From NCBI GenBank assembly GCA_021604525.1, contig BQJD01000008.1:1-64000 (forward strand): a DNA stretch of 64,000 nucleotides, given 5' to 3'. This DNA comes from a marine bacterium B5-7. GTDB taxonomy: Bacteria; Pseudomonadota; Gammaproteobacteria; Arenicellales; CAJQKF01. Numbering within the stretch: the first letter of the stretch is position 1; each line of letters starts with the position of its first letter. Below are positions 45,512 through 55,323 of this stretch, piece after piece. Below the pieces are notes generated by a model. The model worked only from the letters and a program-made list of their open reading frames with translations. It was not told the origin of the DNA and ran no database searches. Position numbers and translations under genes: made by a program.

Positions 45512-48015
45512 AGGCACAATGGTGCTCCCGGTTGGGACAATTCCGGCGTGAGTTTCGTCTGGCGGAATTCCGGCTGTTGCTGATGGCTCTGTTTTTTGTT
45601 GCCACCGCGCTATCCGCGGTTGGCTTGTTTGGCGACCGGGTCGAACGCGCCATGCAGCTTCAAACCGGTGCATTGATCGGTGCCGATGCGCTGATTTCTT
45701 CGACCCGGCCGATAGCGGATGAATATACGACCCTGGCCAGGGCCATGGGTCTCGATACTGCACAAACTGTCAGCTTCCTCAGCATGGCGGTCATCGACAA
45801 TGACTCGCGGCTGGCCCGCGTGAAGGCAGTGTCCGACAACTACCCACTGCGTGGTTCAGTCATCAGCCGCGCCATCGCTGACGTGAAGGAAACGACAGGA
45901 TCAAACGCTGAACCCATCGAAGGTCGCAGTGACGCAATTTTGCAGCCAGGCAATGCGTGGGTGGCAACGTCGCTTGCGCGGGGACTCGATAATACCGATT
46001 CCAGCCTGACCCTGGGTCGTTCGACATTCAAGGCAACCCGGCAGATCCTGCTCGAACCGCAGGGCAGTCTCGGATCATTCAGAATCGCACCGCGAATTTT
46101 CATACGACTCGATCAACTCGATGACACTGGATTGATATCGCCGGCCAGTCGAGCCAGCTTTCGCTTGCTGGTTCGCGGTACGCAAGCCGAACTCGACCAA
46201 TTCGCCGATGCCATCGAACCACGTCTGCAACCCTACGAGCGTATGGATGTGGCCGATTTGCGCCGCGATGAAGTCAGCTCCACGGTGGGTCGGGTGGTGT
46301 CTTACCTGAATCTTTCCATCCTGGTTTCAGTGATTCTCGCCATTGTCGCCATGGCGCTCGGTGCCCAGGGATTGTGGCGCCGCCAGATACACGCCGGTGC
46401 CTTGCTCCGCTGTCTTGGCGGTTCTCATAAAAAATGGCTGCGTAGCCAGGCGTTGTGGTATCTCGGCGTGGCAATTCCGGTGGGCCTTGCAGGTGCCGCA
46501 TTTGGTGCGCTGTTGCAGTGGTTTGCTGTCATGCTGGTGCACTCGGCAAGCGGTGTATCGTTGCCGCCTCCAGGCATCTCGCCTGTTATTGAAGTGATCA
46601 CGTTGTCTGTGGTGGCAATTCTCGCCATCATGCTGCCACTGGTATTTGCCCAGGGTCGCGTCCCGGTGATGACATTGCTTCGGTCAGGGCAGGGCGATCG
46701 AATTCAGGCCGGTTCAATTGGTGTGCTTTCTGTGGTGATTCTCATTGCCGTATTAAGTGTGGTACTGGCGGGTGATATCAAGCTGGCAGGTATCGTGCTA
46801 CTCGCCCTGGCTGTGGCCGGTGTGCTTTTCTGGATCATCATCCGCGTGCTGCTTGGTGGCCTCGCCGCTGCGGTGCCGGCGCATTCATCGGCTCTGTATA
46901 TCGGGCTCAAAAATCTCACCAGCAATGCGCGACGCAGTGCCTGGCTGGCCAGTGCCTTCGGCGTAACGGTGTTTGCGTTGGTGCTTCTGGGCGTGGTGCG
47001 AGGCGACCTGTTCGATGCCTGGAGCAAGAGTGTTCCCGCAGATGCTCCGAACTTGTTCCTCGTTAATATCCAGCCGGATGAGGTCGAACCGATTGGACAA
47101 TTTCTTGATGCGCAGGCCGAATCGCGGGAACGTTTTTACGCAATCTTTCGTGGTCGATTGATAATGATCGATGGGAAAACCGTAAGCGAGGATTCGTTCG
47201 ATAACGATTCAGCACGTCATCGTGCCAGCCATGAATTCAATCTCACAGAAAGTGATTCGCTGCCGGAAGGTAATCAGTTGATTGAGGGCAAGTCGTTTGC
47301 CGTATCGGGACCAGGCTTTTCGGTCGAGGAAGGAACCGCTGAATCATTGGGCCTTGGCATCGGTAGCATACTATTTTTCGATGTCGGTGGAATTCGTATC
47401 GAGGCGCCGGTTGTAAATATTCGTAGTGTGCGCTGGGATTCCATGCGACCCAATTTTTTCGTGTTGGGATCGGATGGTTTATTTGCCGATGCACCACGAA
47501 CCTATATCACGGCTGCGCGAGTCGTCGATAAAACGGGGCGCTTCACGCGCATGGTTAATAAAGATTATCCGGCGGTAACGGTGATTGATCTTGAGATGAT
47601 CATCAAACGACTTCGCGACCTGGTTGATCAGGCGAGTACCGCAGTCAGTGTGGTATTTCTGTTCACGCTCGCTGCCGCGCTGTTAGTGTTGATCGGCGTG
47701 TTGCAAGGGCAGCGTCAGGCACGTCGAGCCGAGATTGCGTTGTTAAAAACGTTCGGAGCCTCACGATCAATAGTGCGCCGGACGGTTGTAGCAGAATTCG
47801 CGTTGCTCGGCGCAATTGCCGGTTTGGTGGGTGGCGGTCTGGCACTTTTCAGCGGATATATGCTGGCAGATCAGGTTTTCGGGTTTATCTATGATCCCGC
47901 CTGGCGCTGGCTGTTTTTAAGCGCTGCAGGTGCAGCCGTCGTGGTTGGTGCAACGGGCTACTGGTCGATTCGTTCGCTCATGGCGGTGCGACCGGTGCGG
48001 CTGCTGGCGGGCTGA
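45508..48015 (+). CDS. ybbP: ABC transporter permease YbbP (FtsX/MacB-type)
   Basis: An 835-aa inner-membrane permease with FtsX-like domains. One span lies near the N-terminus (LLMALFFVATALSAVGLFG), followed by a large extracytoplasmic domain. A middle group of spans (about 265-500) includes the FtsX segment, and three more spans at the C-terminus (about 715-830) include RRAEIALLKTFGASRSIV, an FtsX hallmark. Partner of YbbA by ATGA overlap. Length is close to that of E. coli YbbP (804 aa). Confidence 0.93.
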   Translation: MKAQWCSRLGQFRREFRLAEFRLLLMALFFVATALSAVGLFGDRVERAMQLQTGALIGADALISSTRPIADEYTTLARAMGLDTAQTVSFLSMAVIDNDSRLARVKAVSDNYPLRGSVISRAIADVKETTGSNAEPIEGRSDAILQPGNAWVATSLARGLDNTDSSLTLGRSTFKATRQILLEPQGSLGSFRIAPRIFIRLDQLDDTGLISPASRASFRLLVRGTQAELDQFADAIEPRLQPYERMDVADLRRDEVSSTVGRVVSYLNLSILVSVILAIVAMALGAQGLWRRQIHAGALLRCLGGSHKKWLRSQALWYLGVAIPVGLAGAAFGALLQWFAVMLVHSASGVSLPPPGISPVIEVITLSVVAILAIMLPLVFAQGRVPVMTLLRSGQGDRIQAGSIGVLSVVILIAVLSVVLAGDIKLAGIVLLALAVAGVLFWIIIRVLLGGLAAAVPAHSSALYIGLKNLTSNARRSAWLASAFGVTVFALVLLGVVRGDLFDAWSKSVPADAPNLFLVNIQPDEVEPIGQFLDAQAESRERFYAIFRGRLIMIDGKTVSEDSFDNDSARHRASHEFNLTESDSLPEGNQLIEGKSFAVSGPGFSVEEGTAESLGLGIGSILFFDVGGIRIEAPVVNIRSVRWDSMRPNFFVLGSDGLFADAPRTYITAARVVDKTGRFTRMVNKDYPAVTVIDLEMIIKRLRDLVDQASTAVSVVFLFTLAAALLVLIGVLQGQRQARRAEIALLKTFGASRSIVRRTVVAEFALLGAIAGLVGGGLALFSGYMLADQVFGFIYDPAWRWLFLSAAGAAVVVGATGYWSIRSLMAVRPVRLLAG

Positions 48016-48040
48016 TCCCAATCGATATTGGTCGAATAAT

Positions 48041-48769
48041 TTACAGATCGAATCCGGATGCGGTCGTTTCTTCGGTTGTTTGAAAGCCGCTATCGCGGTG
48101 GAAATCGAAGATCGCCTCGAGAATCTCGTCGGGCGTGTCGCGTATCACAATCAGGTCGAGATCGCGTTGGCTGATTGTACCCTCGCTGATCAAGGTGTCG
48201 CGGAACCAGTTGAGCAACCCTTCCCAGAATGACGTGCATACCAGGATTATCGGGATGGGTCGCGCCTTGCCGGTCTGCACCAGCGTCAGGCATTCGATCA
48301 CTTCGTCGAGTGTGCCGAAACCTCCCGGCATCACCACGTATGCCGAGGCATACTTGACGAACATGACTTTACGGGCGAAAAAATAACGGAAACTGAGGCT
48401 CAGGTTCTGGTACTCGTTCGGGGTATTTTCGGTTGCCGGCAGACTGATGTTGAGTCCGACGCTGGGCGATGGACCGTCCGCAGCACCTTTGTTGGCGGCT
48501 TCCATAAGACCCGGGCCACCACCGCTGACAACCGAGAACCCCGCCTTTGACAGCGCCCGACAGACATCCTCCGTCAATTCATAATAGGGATGCCCGCTAC
48601 GGAATCGTGCCGAGCCGAACACGCTGACGGATGGATGGATTCCCGCCAGCTTTTCAAATCCATCGACGAACTCTGCCATGACCTGAAAAATCTTCCATGA
48701 TTCCCTGGGCAGGTTGATTGACGACGGGTCGGCAAATTCGAACGGTTTATGAGTACGGGTGGGTTCCAT
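48041..48769 (-). CDS. LOG-family protein (nucleoside 5'-monophosphate phosphoribohydrolase type)
   Basis: A 242-aa Rossmann-fold protein of the TIGR00730/LOG type. Hallmarks are VSVFGSARFRSGHPYY, VVSGGGPGLMEAANKGA, and PGGFGTLDEVIE with the conserved Gly-Gly-x-Gly-Thr-x2-Glu. Family members cleave nucleotide monophosphates, releasing the base, as in cytokinin activation or PpnN. The exact substrate is unknown. Convergent with ybbP and divergent from polA. Confidence 0.92.
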   Translation of the reverse strand: MEPTRTHKPFEFADPSSINLPRESWKIFQVMAEFVDGFEKLAGIHPSVSVFGSARFRSGHPYYELTEDVCRALSKAGFSVVSGGGPGLMEAANKGAADGPSPSVGLNISLPATENTPNEYQNLSLSFRYFFARKVMFVKYASAYVVMPGGFGTLDEVIECLTLVQTGKARPIPIILVCTSFWEGLLNWFRDTLISEGTISQRDLDLIVIRDTPDEILEAIFDFHRDSGFQTTEETTASGFDL

Positions 48770-48933
48770 TGGGGCAATTCCATTTTAAAGTCTGTTGTCA
48801 TGGGGTGGTTGTCACGGAGCACACACGCATAAGCGTGAGACGTTATTATCACCGAAGAACAAGCCCGGGTCAGACGGATTCCCGTCGTCCTCGGGTTACA
48901 ATCAGTTTATAGCGATACTTACAAGAAGGCATC

Positions 48934-51615
48934 ATGGATCAGCTCATTCTCGTCGACGGCTCATCGTATCTATTCAGGGCATTTCACGCCATGCCCTACC
49001 TCAACAATTCCGAAGGCGAACCGACCGGCGCGGTATACGGCGTCGTCAACATGCTGAAAAAACTTGAAGCCGATTACGCGCCGACTCATATTGCGGTGGT
49101 ATTCGATGCCAAGGGCGGCACCTTTCGTAACGAGATGTACGCCGAATACAAGGCCAACCGCCCGCCAATGCCGGACGAACTCCGCTCGCAAATCGACCAT
49201 GTTCACGCCTCGGTCAAGGCCATGGGCATGCCGCTACTGTGCATACCCGGTGTTGAGGCCGACGATGTGATCGGTACCCTGGCGAACAGCGCCCGCGACG
49301 GTGGGGCAAAGGTGATCATAGTCAGCGGCGACAAGGATCTTACCCAGCTTGTCGACGACTCCATTGTCATGGTCGACACCATGAACGATGTGCGCTACGA
49401 CCACGCCGGCGTTGTGAAAAAATTTGGCGTTCCGCCGGAACGGATCATCGACTTCCTGGCACTGGTGGGCGACACCTCGGACAACATTCCCGGCATTCCC
49501 AAGGTCGGGCCGAAAACAGCCGTCAAGTGGCTGGAACAATACGGCTCGCTTGATGGGATCATTGAGCATGCCGGCGATATTAAGGGCAAGGTGGGGGAAA
49601 ACCTGCGCGATAATCTCGGACAGTTGGCGCTGTCGCGGGCTCTGGTCACCATCAAGTGTGACGTCGATGTCGATGCAAGCCCTGAATCATTGGTGCTCGG
49701 CGAACAGGATGACGATGCACTGCGCGATTTATTCGCCCGACTGGAATTTAAAAGCTGGTTAACCCAGTTGGGTGGTGCCTTACCAGATGAGGAATCGGAC
49801 GAGGACGATGCGATTTACCAGACTATTCTTGACACGGACGCCCTTAAGGAATGGATTGAAACATTGCACGATGCCGGCGAATTTTCCATAGACACCGAGA
49901 CCACGTCGATCGACGCCATGCGGGCGAAACTGGTGGGTATCTCGTTCAGTGCGACGCCAGGCCATGCCGCCTATTTGCCGGTAGCACATGATTATGACGA
50001 CGCGCCGGCGCAGCTATCCCTCGATACAGTCAAGAAATTACTTGGCCCCCTGCTTGCGGATCCTGACATTGAGAAAATTGGTCAGAACCTGAAGTACGAT
50101 CTAAGCGTGCTTGCCAACCATGGCATAGTGCTTGACGGTATCGCATTTGATTCCATGCTTGAATCCTACGTTCTCGACAGCACCGGATCGCGCCACGATA
50201 TGGATTCCCTGGCGATCAAATACCTCGGCTACAACACGGTCAAGTTCGAAGAGGTCGCCGGCAGCGGCAAATCCCAGGTGACCTTCGATAAAATCAATAT
50301 CGACGAAGCCACCCGGTATGCTGCCGAGGATGCCGATATCACCTTGCGTCTGCATCAGCATCTGATGCCGCGGCTGGTGGCCGAAAAACGTCTCAACGAG
50401 CTGTATCGCAATATCGAGATGCCGCTGGTGCCGGTGTTATCTCGAGTCGAGCGTAACGGCGTGCGGGTCGATGTCGATATGTTGCGTCAGCACAGCGCCG
50501 AACTGGCTGAACGTATCGATGAGGTTGAGCGTCGTGCCCATGATGTCGCAGGCGAGTCTTTCAGCATCGCCTCGCCGAAACAGATACAGCATCAGTTGTT
50601 CGACAAGCTTGGCCTGCCGGTGATCAGCAAGACACCGAAAGGACAGCCGTCGACTGCCGAGAGTGTGTTGCAGGAGTTGGCAGTCGACTATGAACTACCC
50701 GCGCTCATCCTCGAACATCGTGGCCTCGCCAAACTGCGCTCAACCTACACCGACAAATTGCCGGATCTGGTGAATCCCGATACCGGCCGGATTCACACTT
50801 CCTATCATCAGGCAGTGGCCGCCACCGGACGATTGTCCTCGTCGGATCCCAATCTGCAAAATATACCGGTTCGAACCCGTGAGGGTCGACGGATTCGTGA
50901 AGCGTTTATTGCCGACGACGGCCATCTGCTGGTATCCATCGATTATTCACAAATCGAGCTTCGCATCATGGCGCATTTGTCTGGAGATGAAGGGTTGTTG
51001 AAAGCCTTTGCCGAAGGCCGCGACATTCATCGGGCAACTGCTGCGGAAGTATTTGGTGCGACCCTGGACTCGGTGACCGATGATCAAAGGCGTGCCGCCA
51101 AGGCGATTAATTTCGGCTTGATATACGGTATGTCGGCGTTCGGCCTCGGTCGTCAGCTCGGTATCGATCGCACCAGCGCCCAGGAATACGTCGATCTTTA
51201 TTTCGAGCGTTATCCCGGCGTGAAGAATTTCATGGACCGCACCCGTGAACTGGCCCGTGAGCAACACTATGTCGAGACCGTGTTCGGCCGGCGGCTGAAT
51301 CTTCCCGAAATCAACTCGCGTAATTTTCAACGCCGTCAGTATGCCGAACGCACCGCAATCAATGCGCCCATGCAGGGCACCGCAGCCGACCTGATCAAGA
51401 TGGCCATGATCAATGTTGACCGCTGGATACGGGAGAATTCGTCGAGTGCAAGAATCATCATGCAGGTGCATGATGAATTGGTACTGGAGGTGCTTGAAGA
51501 CGATGCCGAGGCCATTGTTAAAACGGTCGGGCCGTTGATGACCGGGGTCGCCAGTTTGAAGGTGCCGCTTGAGGTGGATGCCGGGATCGGACGTAACTGG
51601 GCCGAGGCCCATTAG
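48934..51615 (+). CDS. polA: DNA polymerase I
   Basis: Repair and Okazaki-fragment polymerase, 893 aa. The 5'-3' exonuclease domain occupies about 1-290 (LVDGSSYLFRAFHAM, AVVFDAKGGTFR, GVEADDVIGTLA). The 3'-5' exonuclease domain follows, and its metal site looks intact (FSIDTETTSID near 310). The polymerase has motif A DYSQIELRIMAHLS, motif B KAINFGLIYGMSAFG, and motif C MQVHDELVLEV. GAAGG precedes the ATG. In E. coli and Pseudomonas polA is followed closely by a small RNA and engB; here an aldolase and an iron permease gene lie between. Confidence 0.98.
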   Translation: MDQLILVDGSSYLFRAFHAMPYLNNSEGEPTGAVYGVVNMLKKLEADYAPTHIAVVFDAKGGTFRNEMYAEYKANRPPMPDELRSQIDHVHASVKAMGMPLLCIPGVEADDVIGTLANSARDGGAKVIIVSGDKDLTQLVDDSIVMVDTMNDVRYDHAGVVKKFGVPPERIIDFLALVGDTSDNIPGIPKVGPKTAVKWLEQYGSLDGIIEHAGDIKGKVGENLRDNLGQLALSRALVTIKCDVDVDASPESLVLGEQDDDALRDLFARLEFKSWLTQLGGALPDEESDEDDAIYQTILDTDALKEWIETLHDAGEFSIDTETTSIDAMRAKLVGISFSATPGHAAYLPVAHDYDDAPAQLSLDTVKKLLGPLLADPDIEKIGQNLKYDLSVLANHGIVLDGIAFDSMLESYVLDSTGSRHDMDSLAIKYLGYNTVKFEEVAGSGKSQVTFDKINIDEATRYAAEDADITLRLHQHLMPRLVAEKRLNELYRNIEMPLVPVLSRVERNGVRVDVDMLRQHSAELAERIDEVERRAHDVAGESFSIASPKQIQHQLFDKLGLPVISKTPKGQPSTAESVLQELAVDYELPALILEHRGLAKLRSTYTDKLPDLVNPDTGRIHTSYHQAVAATGRLSSSDPNLQNIPVRTREGRRIREAFIADDGHLLVSIDYSQIELRIMAHLSGDEGLLKAFAEGRDIHRATAAEVFGATLDSVTDDQRRAAKAINFGLIYGMSAFGLGRQLGIDRTSAQEYVDLYFERYPGVKNFMDRTRELAREQHYVETVFGRRLNLPEINSRNFQRRQYAERTAINAPMQGTAADLIKMAMINVDRWIRENSSSARIIMQVHDELVLEVLEDDAEAIVKTVGPLMTGVASLKVPLEVDAGIGRNWAEAH

Positions 51616-51687
51616 CCGAATGCCTTAAGCGATTTTGTCGCGTGATATTCTAATGTGGCGGCGCGCTTATTTCATAAGGAACTCACC

Positions 51688-52737
51688 ATGATCGATATCG
51701 AAGCACTACTGGCAGATGAAGCCGAGGGACTTCTGAACCATCGTTGTACGACCATTTCAAAAGATCAATTGCATCTGCCCGGACCCGATTACATTGACCG
51801 GGTAGTGTCGGTTAAGGCGCTTAAAAGCAGCGTACGACGAAATCTGCAACAGGTTTTTGATCATGGTCGGCTCGGGGGTATGGGTTATTTGTCGATTTTG
51901 CCGGTCGATCAAGGCGTTGAGCACAGTGCCGGTGCATCATTCGCGCCGAATCCGGCTTATTTCGATCCGGAAAATATTGTCAGGTTGGCCATGGAGGGAG
52001 GCTGCAACGCTGTAGCCTCAACGGTTGGTGTACTGGCCTCGGTATCAAATCGCTACGCCCATAAAATCCCTTTCATCGTCAAGCTGAACCATAACGAATT
52101 ACTGAGCTACCCCAACCAGTACGATCAAACATTGTTTACCTCGGTGGAGCGTGCATTTGATCTCGGTGCCGTCGCTGTTGGCGCGACCATTTATTACGGA
52201 TCTGCTGAATGTCGTCGACAGATACAGGAGATCAGCGAGGCATTCGAACACGCTCACGACCTTGGCATGGTGACGATTCTGTGGGCGTATTTACGTAATG
52301 CCGACTTTAAGAAGGGTGGTGTCGACTATCACGCAGCGGCCGATCTTACCGGTCAGGCCAATCATCTGGCAGCCACCATCGAAGCGGATATCGTCAAGCA
52401 GAAACAGGCTGAAAACAATGGTGGTTTTACGGCTGTAAACTTCGGTAAAACCAGCGACCGCGTCTATGACGAATTGACCAGCTCGCATCCGGTTGATCTG
52501 GTTCGCTATCAGGTTGCCAATTGCTACATGGGTCGTGCCGGTTTAATCAATTCGGGTGGTGGTTCGGGTCAGAACGATATCGCCCAGGCGGTGCGTACAG
52601 CGGTTATTAACAAGCGTGCCGGTGGCATGGGTTTGATATCTGGACGCAAGGCCTTCCAGAAACCCATGGAAGAAGGCATCAAACTCCTCAACGCCATTCA
52701 GGACGTTTACCTGTCGAAGCAGATTACAATCGCCTGA
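51688..52737 (+). CDS. fbaB: Class I fructose-bisphosphate aldolase (FbaB/DhnA type)
   Basis: A 349-aa Schiff-base aldolase interconverting fructose-1,6-bisphosphate with dihydroxyacetone phosphate and glyceraldehyde-3-phosphate. It matches E. coli FbaB closely in the parts I recall: [67 protein letters not shown] and [17 protein letters not shown]. The last contains the active-site Lys region. Start at 51688 follows AAGGAA; an in-frame ATG 11 codons upstream lacks a ribosome site. Confidence 0.95.
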   Translation: MIDIEALLADEAEGLLNHRCTTISKDQLHLPGPDYIDRVVSVKALKSSVRRNLQQVFDHGRLGGMGYLSILPVDQGVEHSAGASFAPNPAYFDPENIVRLAMEGGCNAVASTVGVLASVSNRYAHKIPFIVKLNHNELLSYPNQYDQTLFTSVERAFDLGAVAVGATIYYGSAECRRQIQEISEAFEHAHDLGMVTILWAYLRNADFKKGGVDYHAAADLTGQANHLAATIEADIVKQKQAENNGGFTAVNFGKTSDRVYDELTSSHPVDLVRYQVANCYMGRAGLINSGGGSGQNDIAQAVRTAVINKRAGGMGLISGRKAFQKPMEEGIKLLNAIQDVYLSKQITIA

Positions 52738-52746
52738 GCGCCTGTT

Positions 52747-52945
52747 TCAGACACGGTTTTCATCGAGCCTTTTGGTAACGCTTTCGATTTTGTCCTTGAG
52801 GGTCTGTACCCGATCAATGCGTGTTCCCATTGGCATGGTGGCGTGAATGCGTGGCGCTCCCATCTCGTGAATCACTTCTAAAGTAAAGCCTGATCGCGTT
52901 ACTCACGACCTTGTATCCGACTTCGATGGGGTACTTAGACGCTTG
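52747..52945 (-). pseudogene. Remnant of an MTH1187/YkoF-type thiamine-binding protein
   Basis: Read on the minus strand, the last 40 codons give LEVIHEMGAPRIHATMPMGT then RIDRVQTLKDKIESV and a stop at 52747. This is the C-terminal half of the MTH1187 (DUF77) thiamine-binding family. Just upstream the match shifts to another frame (VSNAIRLYF), and the N-terminal half is gone. The piece is too short and shifted to be functional. It lies between fbaB and the iron permease. Confidence 0.65.
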
Positions 52946-52973
52946 GATTCACCTCCGGCATGTTTACAAAACG

Positions 52974-52993
52974 AATAAGAATCATTATCATTA
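52974..52993. promoter_or_regulatory. Fur-box-like site upstream of the iron permease
   Basis: AATAAGAATCATTATCATTA lies 34 nt before the permease start and matches about 12 of 19 positions of the Fur consensus, with the NATWAT hexamer pattern in an AT-rich promoter. Fur with Fe2+ would repress here and release the gene under iron limitation. Prediction from sequence only. Confidence 0.65.
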
Positions 52994-53026
52994 GTATTTT
53001 CTTATTGCTTGTAGATTTGGTGTCCA

Positions 53027-54928
53027 ATGTACCGTTATCTGTTCTTACTACTTCTGCTGCTTGTCAACGGGTTGGCGCGTGCCGGGGATTTGCAGCAACT
53101 CCTCCAATTAATCGACTACGTTGGTGTCGACTATTCCGAGGCTGTGGCCGATGGCCGGGTGATCAACCAGGATGAATACCAGGAGATGCTCGATTTTTCC
53201 GCCGGTATACAACAATTAGTGGCAGGATTGCCTGAGGATGATACCCGGGTGCTTTTAAGAGAGCAGGCCAGCATGCTGTCCAAACGGATTGCTGGTAAGG
53301 CGCTGGCGGAAGAGATCAGCGTCCTGACTGCCCGCATGCGGTTGGCTGTTATCAATGGTTACCAGGTGACAGCGATACCAGATCAACCGCCAGACCTGGC
53401 GCGTGGCGCCCTGTTATATAACAGGCAGTGTGTCAGTTGTCATGGTGTCACAGGTGACGGAGCGGGGCCAGCGGCGGATGGCATGGATCCACCTCCGGTC
53501 AGTTTCCAGGATCACATGCGCTTTTCGCAGCGCACGCTGTACGGCCTGTACAACACCATTACCCAGGGAGTGACTGACACGGCTATGCCGTCCTACCATG
53601 AGTTGTCGGACAAAGACCGCTGGGCGCTGGCCTTCCATGTAGGCCGACTCGCTGCTGATCAAACGGTACGCGCGGCGGATGCCGAAAAGCTGTTAGGCGA
53701 TTCGGCACTCATGCCGTTGCTGGATGTGCATAAGTTTACCGTTACCACGCCAGCCGAGGTCGTGCATGATTTTGGCGAAGGGGGTGGTCAGTTAATGGCT
53801 TGGCTACGTAATCATCCGGAAGACCTGTTCAGCAGGCAATCACCCCTGATGTTTTCACGGCATCGGCTTGACGATGTACTGGCCGCCTATCGGGACGCTG
53901 ATAAAGAGTTGGCCTATCAACTGGCTGTCGAGGCCTATCTGGAAGGCTTTGAACTGGTTGAGCAGGGGTTGAATGCCGTCGATCCGGATTTGCGCGTTAA
54001 AATCGAACAGGCCATGACCGGTCTGCGTACGCTAATACGCCAGGGTGCACCGTTGCTCGAACTGGAAGCGGAAGTAGCCGAGATCAAGCGTCAGCTGGAT
54101 CAGGCAATGGAACGCCTCGATGAGCGCAGCCTCTCGAGTGGAGCTGCTTTTACCGCAGCATTTCTAATCCTCCTGCGAGAGGGGCTGGAAGCCTTGCTGG
54201 TAGTCGTCGCACTGGCTGCCTTTCTGGTCAAAACCGAACACCGGGATAGTCTGCGTTATCTGCACTATGGCTGGATCGGTGCACTTGTTGCCGGGTTTTT
54301 CACTTGGTGGGCCTCGATGTCGCTTATCGAGATTAGCGGTGCGAGCCGGGAAGTTACCGAGGGTCTGGCGGCGTTACTGGCAACAGCAGTTCTGTTCTAT
54401 GTCGGTTTCTGGTTGCATAACAAGAGCAGTGTCGCACAGTGGAAACAGTTCATCGAAACCAACGTAAAGCAGGCGTTGAGTACCGGTACGATTTGGGGTA
54501 TTGCAGGTTTGTCATTTATTGCGGTTTACCGTGAAGTGTTTGAAACCATCCTGTTTTACCAGACGCTCTGGGTACAGGTTGATCAGGTGGGCAAATACAT
54601 GGCGTTGGCAGGACTCGGAGCTGGCGCCGTTGCCCTGGCGGTGCTGGCCTTGCTGGTGATTCGCTACAGTGCGCGTCTGCCGTTGCGTCAATTCTTCAGT
54701 GTGACTGGTCTTCTGATGTTTGTATTGGCGCTGATTTTTGCCGGCAAGGGTGTCGCTGCCCTGCAGGAAGCTGGTTATATTCCCGTGATCCCGCTCAGCA
54801 TCCCGCGTGTTGAACTGTTGGGCATCTATCCCAATCTGCCTGGATTGTTGCTGCAGCTCGGACTGTTGCTGCTGGCGCTATACCTGTGGTTTTGGCTGCC
54901 CGGCAAGCGCCGGGCTACGGAGACCTGA
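53027..54928 (+). CDS. Cytochrome c-FTR1 fusion iron permease
   Basis: A 633-aa iron transporter. After a signal peptide (LFLLLLLLVNGLARA), residues about 120-210 form a cytochrome c domain with heme motif CVSCHG and axial Met in TAMPSYHEL. A helical linker (about 290-365) precedes an FTR1 permease of about seven spans with the two iron motifs REGLEA (LLREGLEALL) and REVFE (YREVFETILF). Fused heme permeases of this type oxidise or pass electrons while importing ferrous iron. A Fur-like box lies just upstream. No EfeO/EfeB or other partner is adjacent. Confidence 0.92.
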   Translation: MYRYLFLLLLLLVNGLARAGDLQQLLQLIDYVGVDYSEAVADGRVINQDEYQEMLDFSAGIQQLVAGLPEDDTRVLLREQASMLSKRIAGKALAEEISVLTARMRLAVINGYQVTAIPDQPPDLARGALLYNRQCVSCHGVTGDGAGPAADGMDPPPVSFQDHMRFSQRTLYGLYNTITQGVTDTAMPSYHELSDKDRWALAFHVGRLAADQTVRAADAEKLLGDSALMPLLDVHKFTVTTPAEVVHDFGEGGGQLMAWLRNHPEDLFSRQSPLMFSRHRLDDVLAAYRDADKELAYQLAVEAYLEGFELVEQGLNAVDPDLRVKIEQAMTGLRTLIRQGAPLLELEAEVAEIKRQLDQAMERLDERSLSSGAAFTAAFLILLREGLEALLVVVALAAFLVKTEHRDSLRYLHYGWIGALVAGFFTWWASMSLIEISGASREVTEGLAALLATAVLFYVGFWLHNKSSVAQWKQFIETNVKQALSTGTIWGIAGLSFIAVYREVFETILFYQTLWVQVDQVGKYMALAGLGAGAVALAVLALLVIRYSARLPLRQFFSVTGLLMFVLALIFAGKGVAALQEAGYIPVIPLSIPRVELLGIYPNLPGLLLQLGLLLLALYLWFWLPGKRRATET

Positions 54929-55136
54929 TCCCTGACAGCAACATTCCACGGGTCATCCACAGTGCATGGAGAATTGATATTCAGGCTGCGACGTGGCGGG
55001 ATACCGAAACCCCGACGCCCAGCGATACGATGCACAAATCTATCAAAATGTTCATGATCGGTAATTCTTTGAAATACTGAAGATATTATTATCAGACTGC
55101 GCCATGATCACATCGGGTTACACCTCATTAATGTAT

Positions 55137-55164
55137 GGAACATCCATATCGAGGTAATGTCTTA
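55137..55164 (+). promoter_or_regulatory. Sigma-E/AlgU-like promoter for the small RNA
   Basis: GGAACAT (55137-55143), 16 bp of spacer, then TCTTA (55160-55164) resembles the extracytoplasmic-function consensus GGAACTT-N15/16-TCNNA. Pseudomonas ErsA uses an AlgU promoter of this kind. Two mismatches keep confidence moderate; a sigma-70 reading (TATAAC at 55163) is also possible. Confidence 0.45.
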
Positions 55165-55170
55165 TAACTT

Positions 55171-55290
55171 ACCGGAAGCCAAGGATTGCATCCGTCCCGC
55201 TCCTCCTCCCTGAGCGGGTGATTCCGAACCTTCGGAGTCTATTATTTAACCCCGGCATACGTCCTGCCTGATACGTGCCGGGGTTTTTTT
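55171..55290 (+). ncRNA. Spot 42/ErsA-like trans-acting small RNA
   Basis: About 120 nt with three stem-loops. CCCGCTC (55196-55202) and GAGCGGG (55212-55218) form a perfect stem exposing the loop CTCCTCCCT, which is complementary to Shine-Dalgarno sequences. A second hairpin is ATTCCGAA/TTCGGAGT (55221-55238). The last is a strong intrinsic terminator, CCCCGGCA/TGCCGGGG with seven T (55250-55290). It lies directly before engB, where E. coli has Spot 42 and Pseudomonas has ErsA between polA and engB. The 5' end is inferred from the promoter spacing. Position and design, not sequence identity, support the call. Confidence 0.65.
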
Positions 55291-55323
55291 ATGTGTGCTT
55301 GATAATTCTCACCGTGCAAGCGC

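Noticed and set aside
50947-51612. 221-codon minus-strand frame inside polA
   Set aside because: Antisense to the polymerase domain of polA; a shadow frame.
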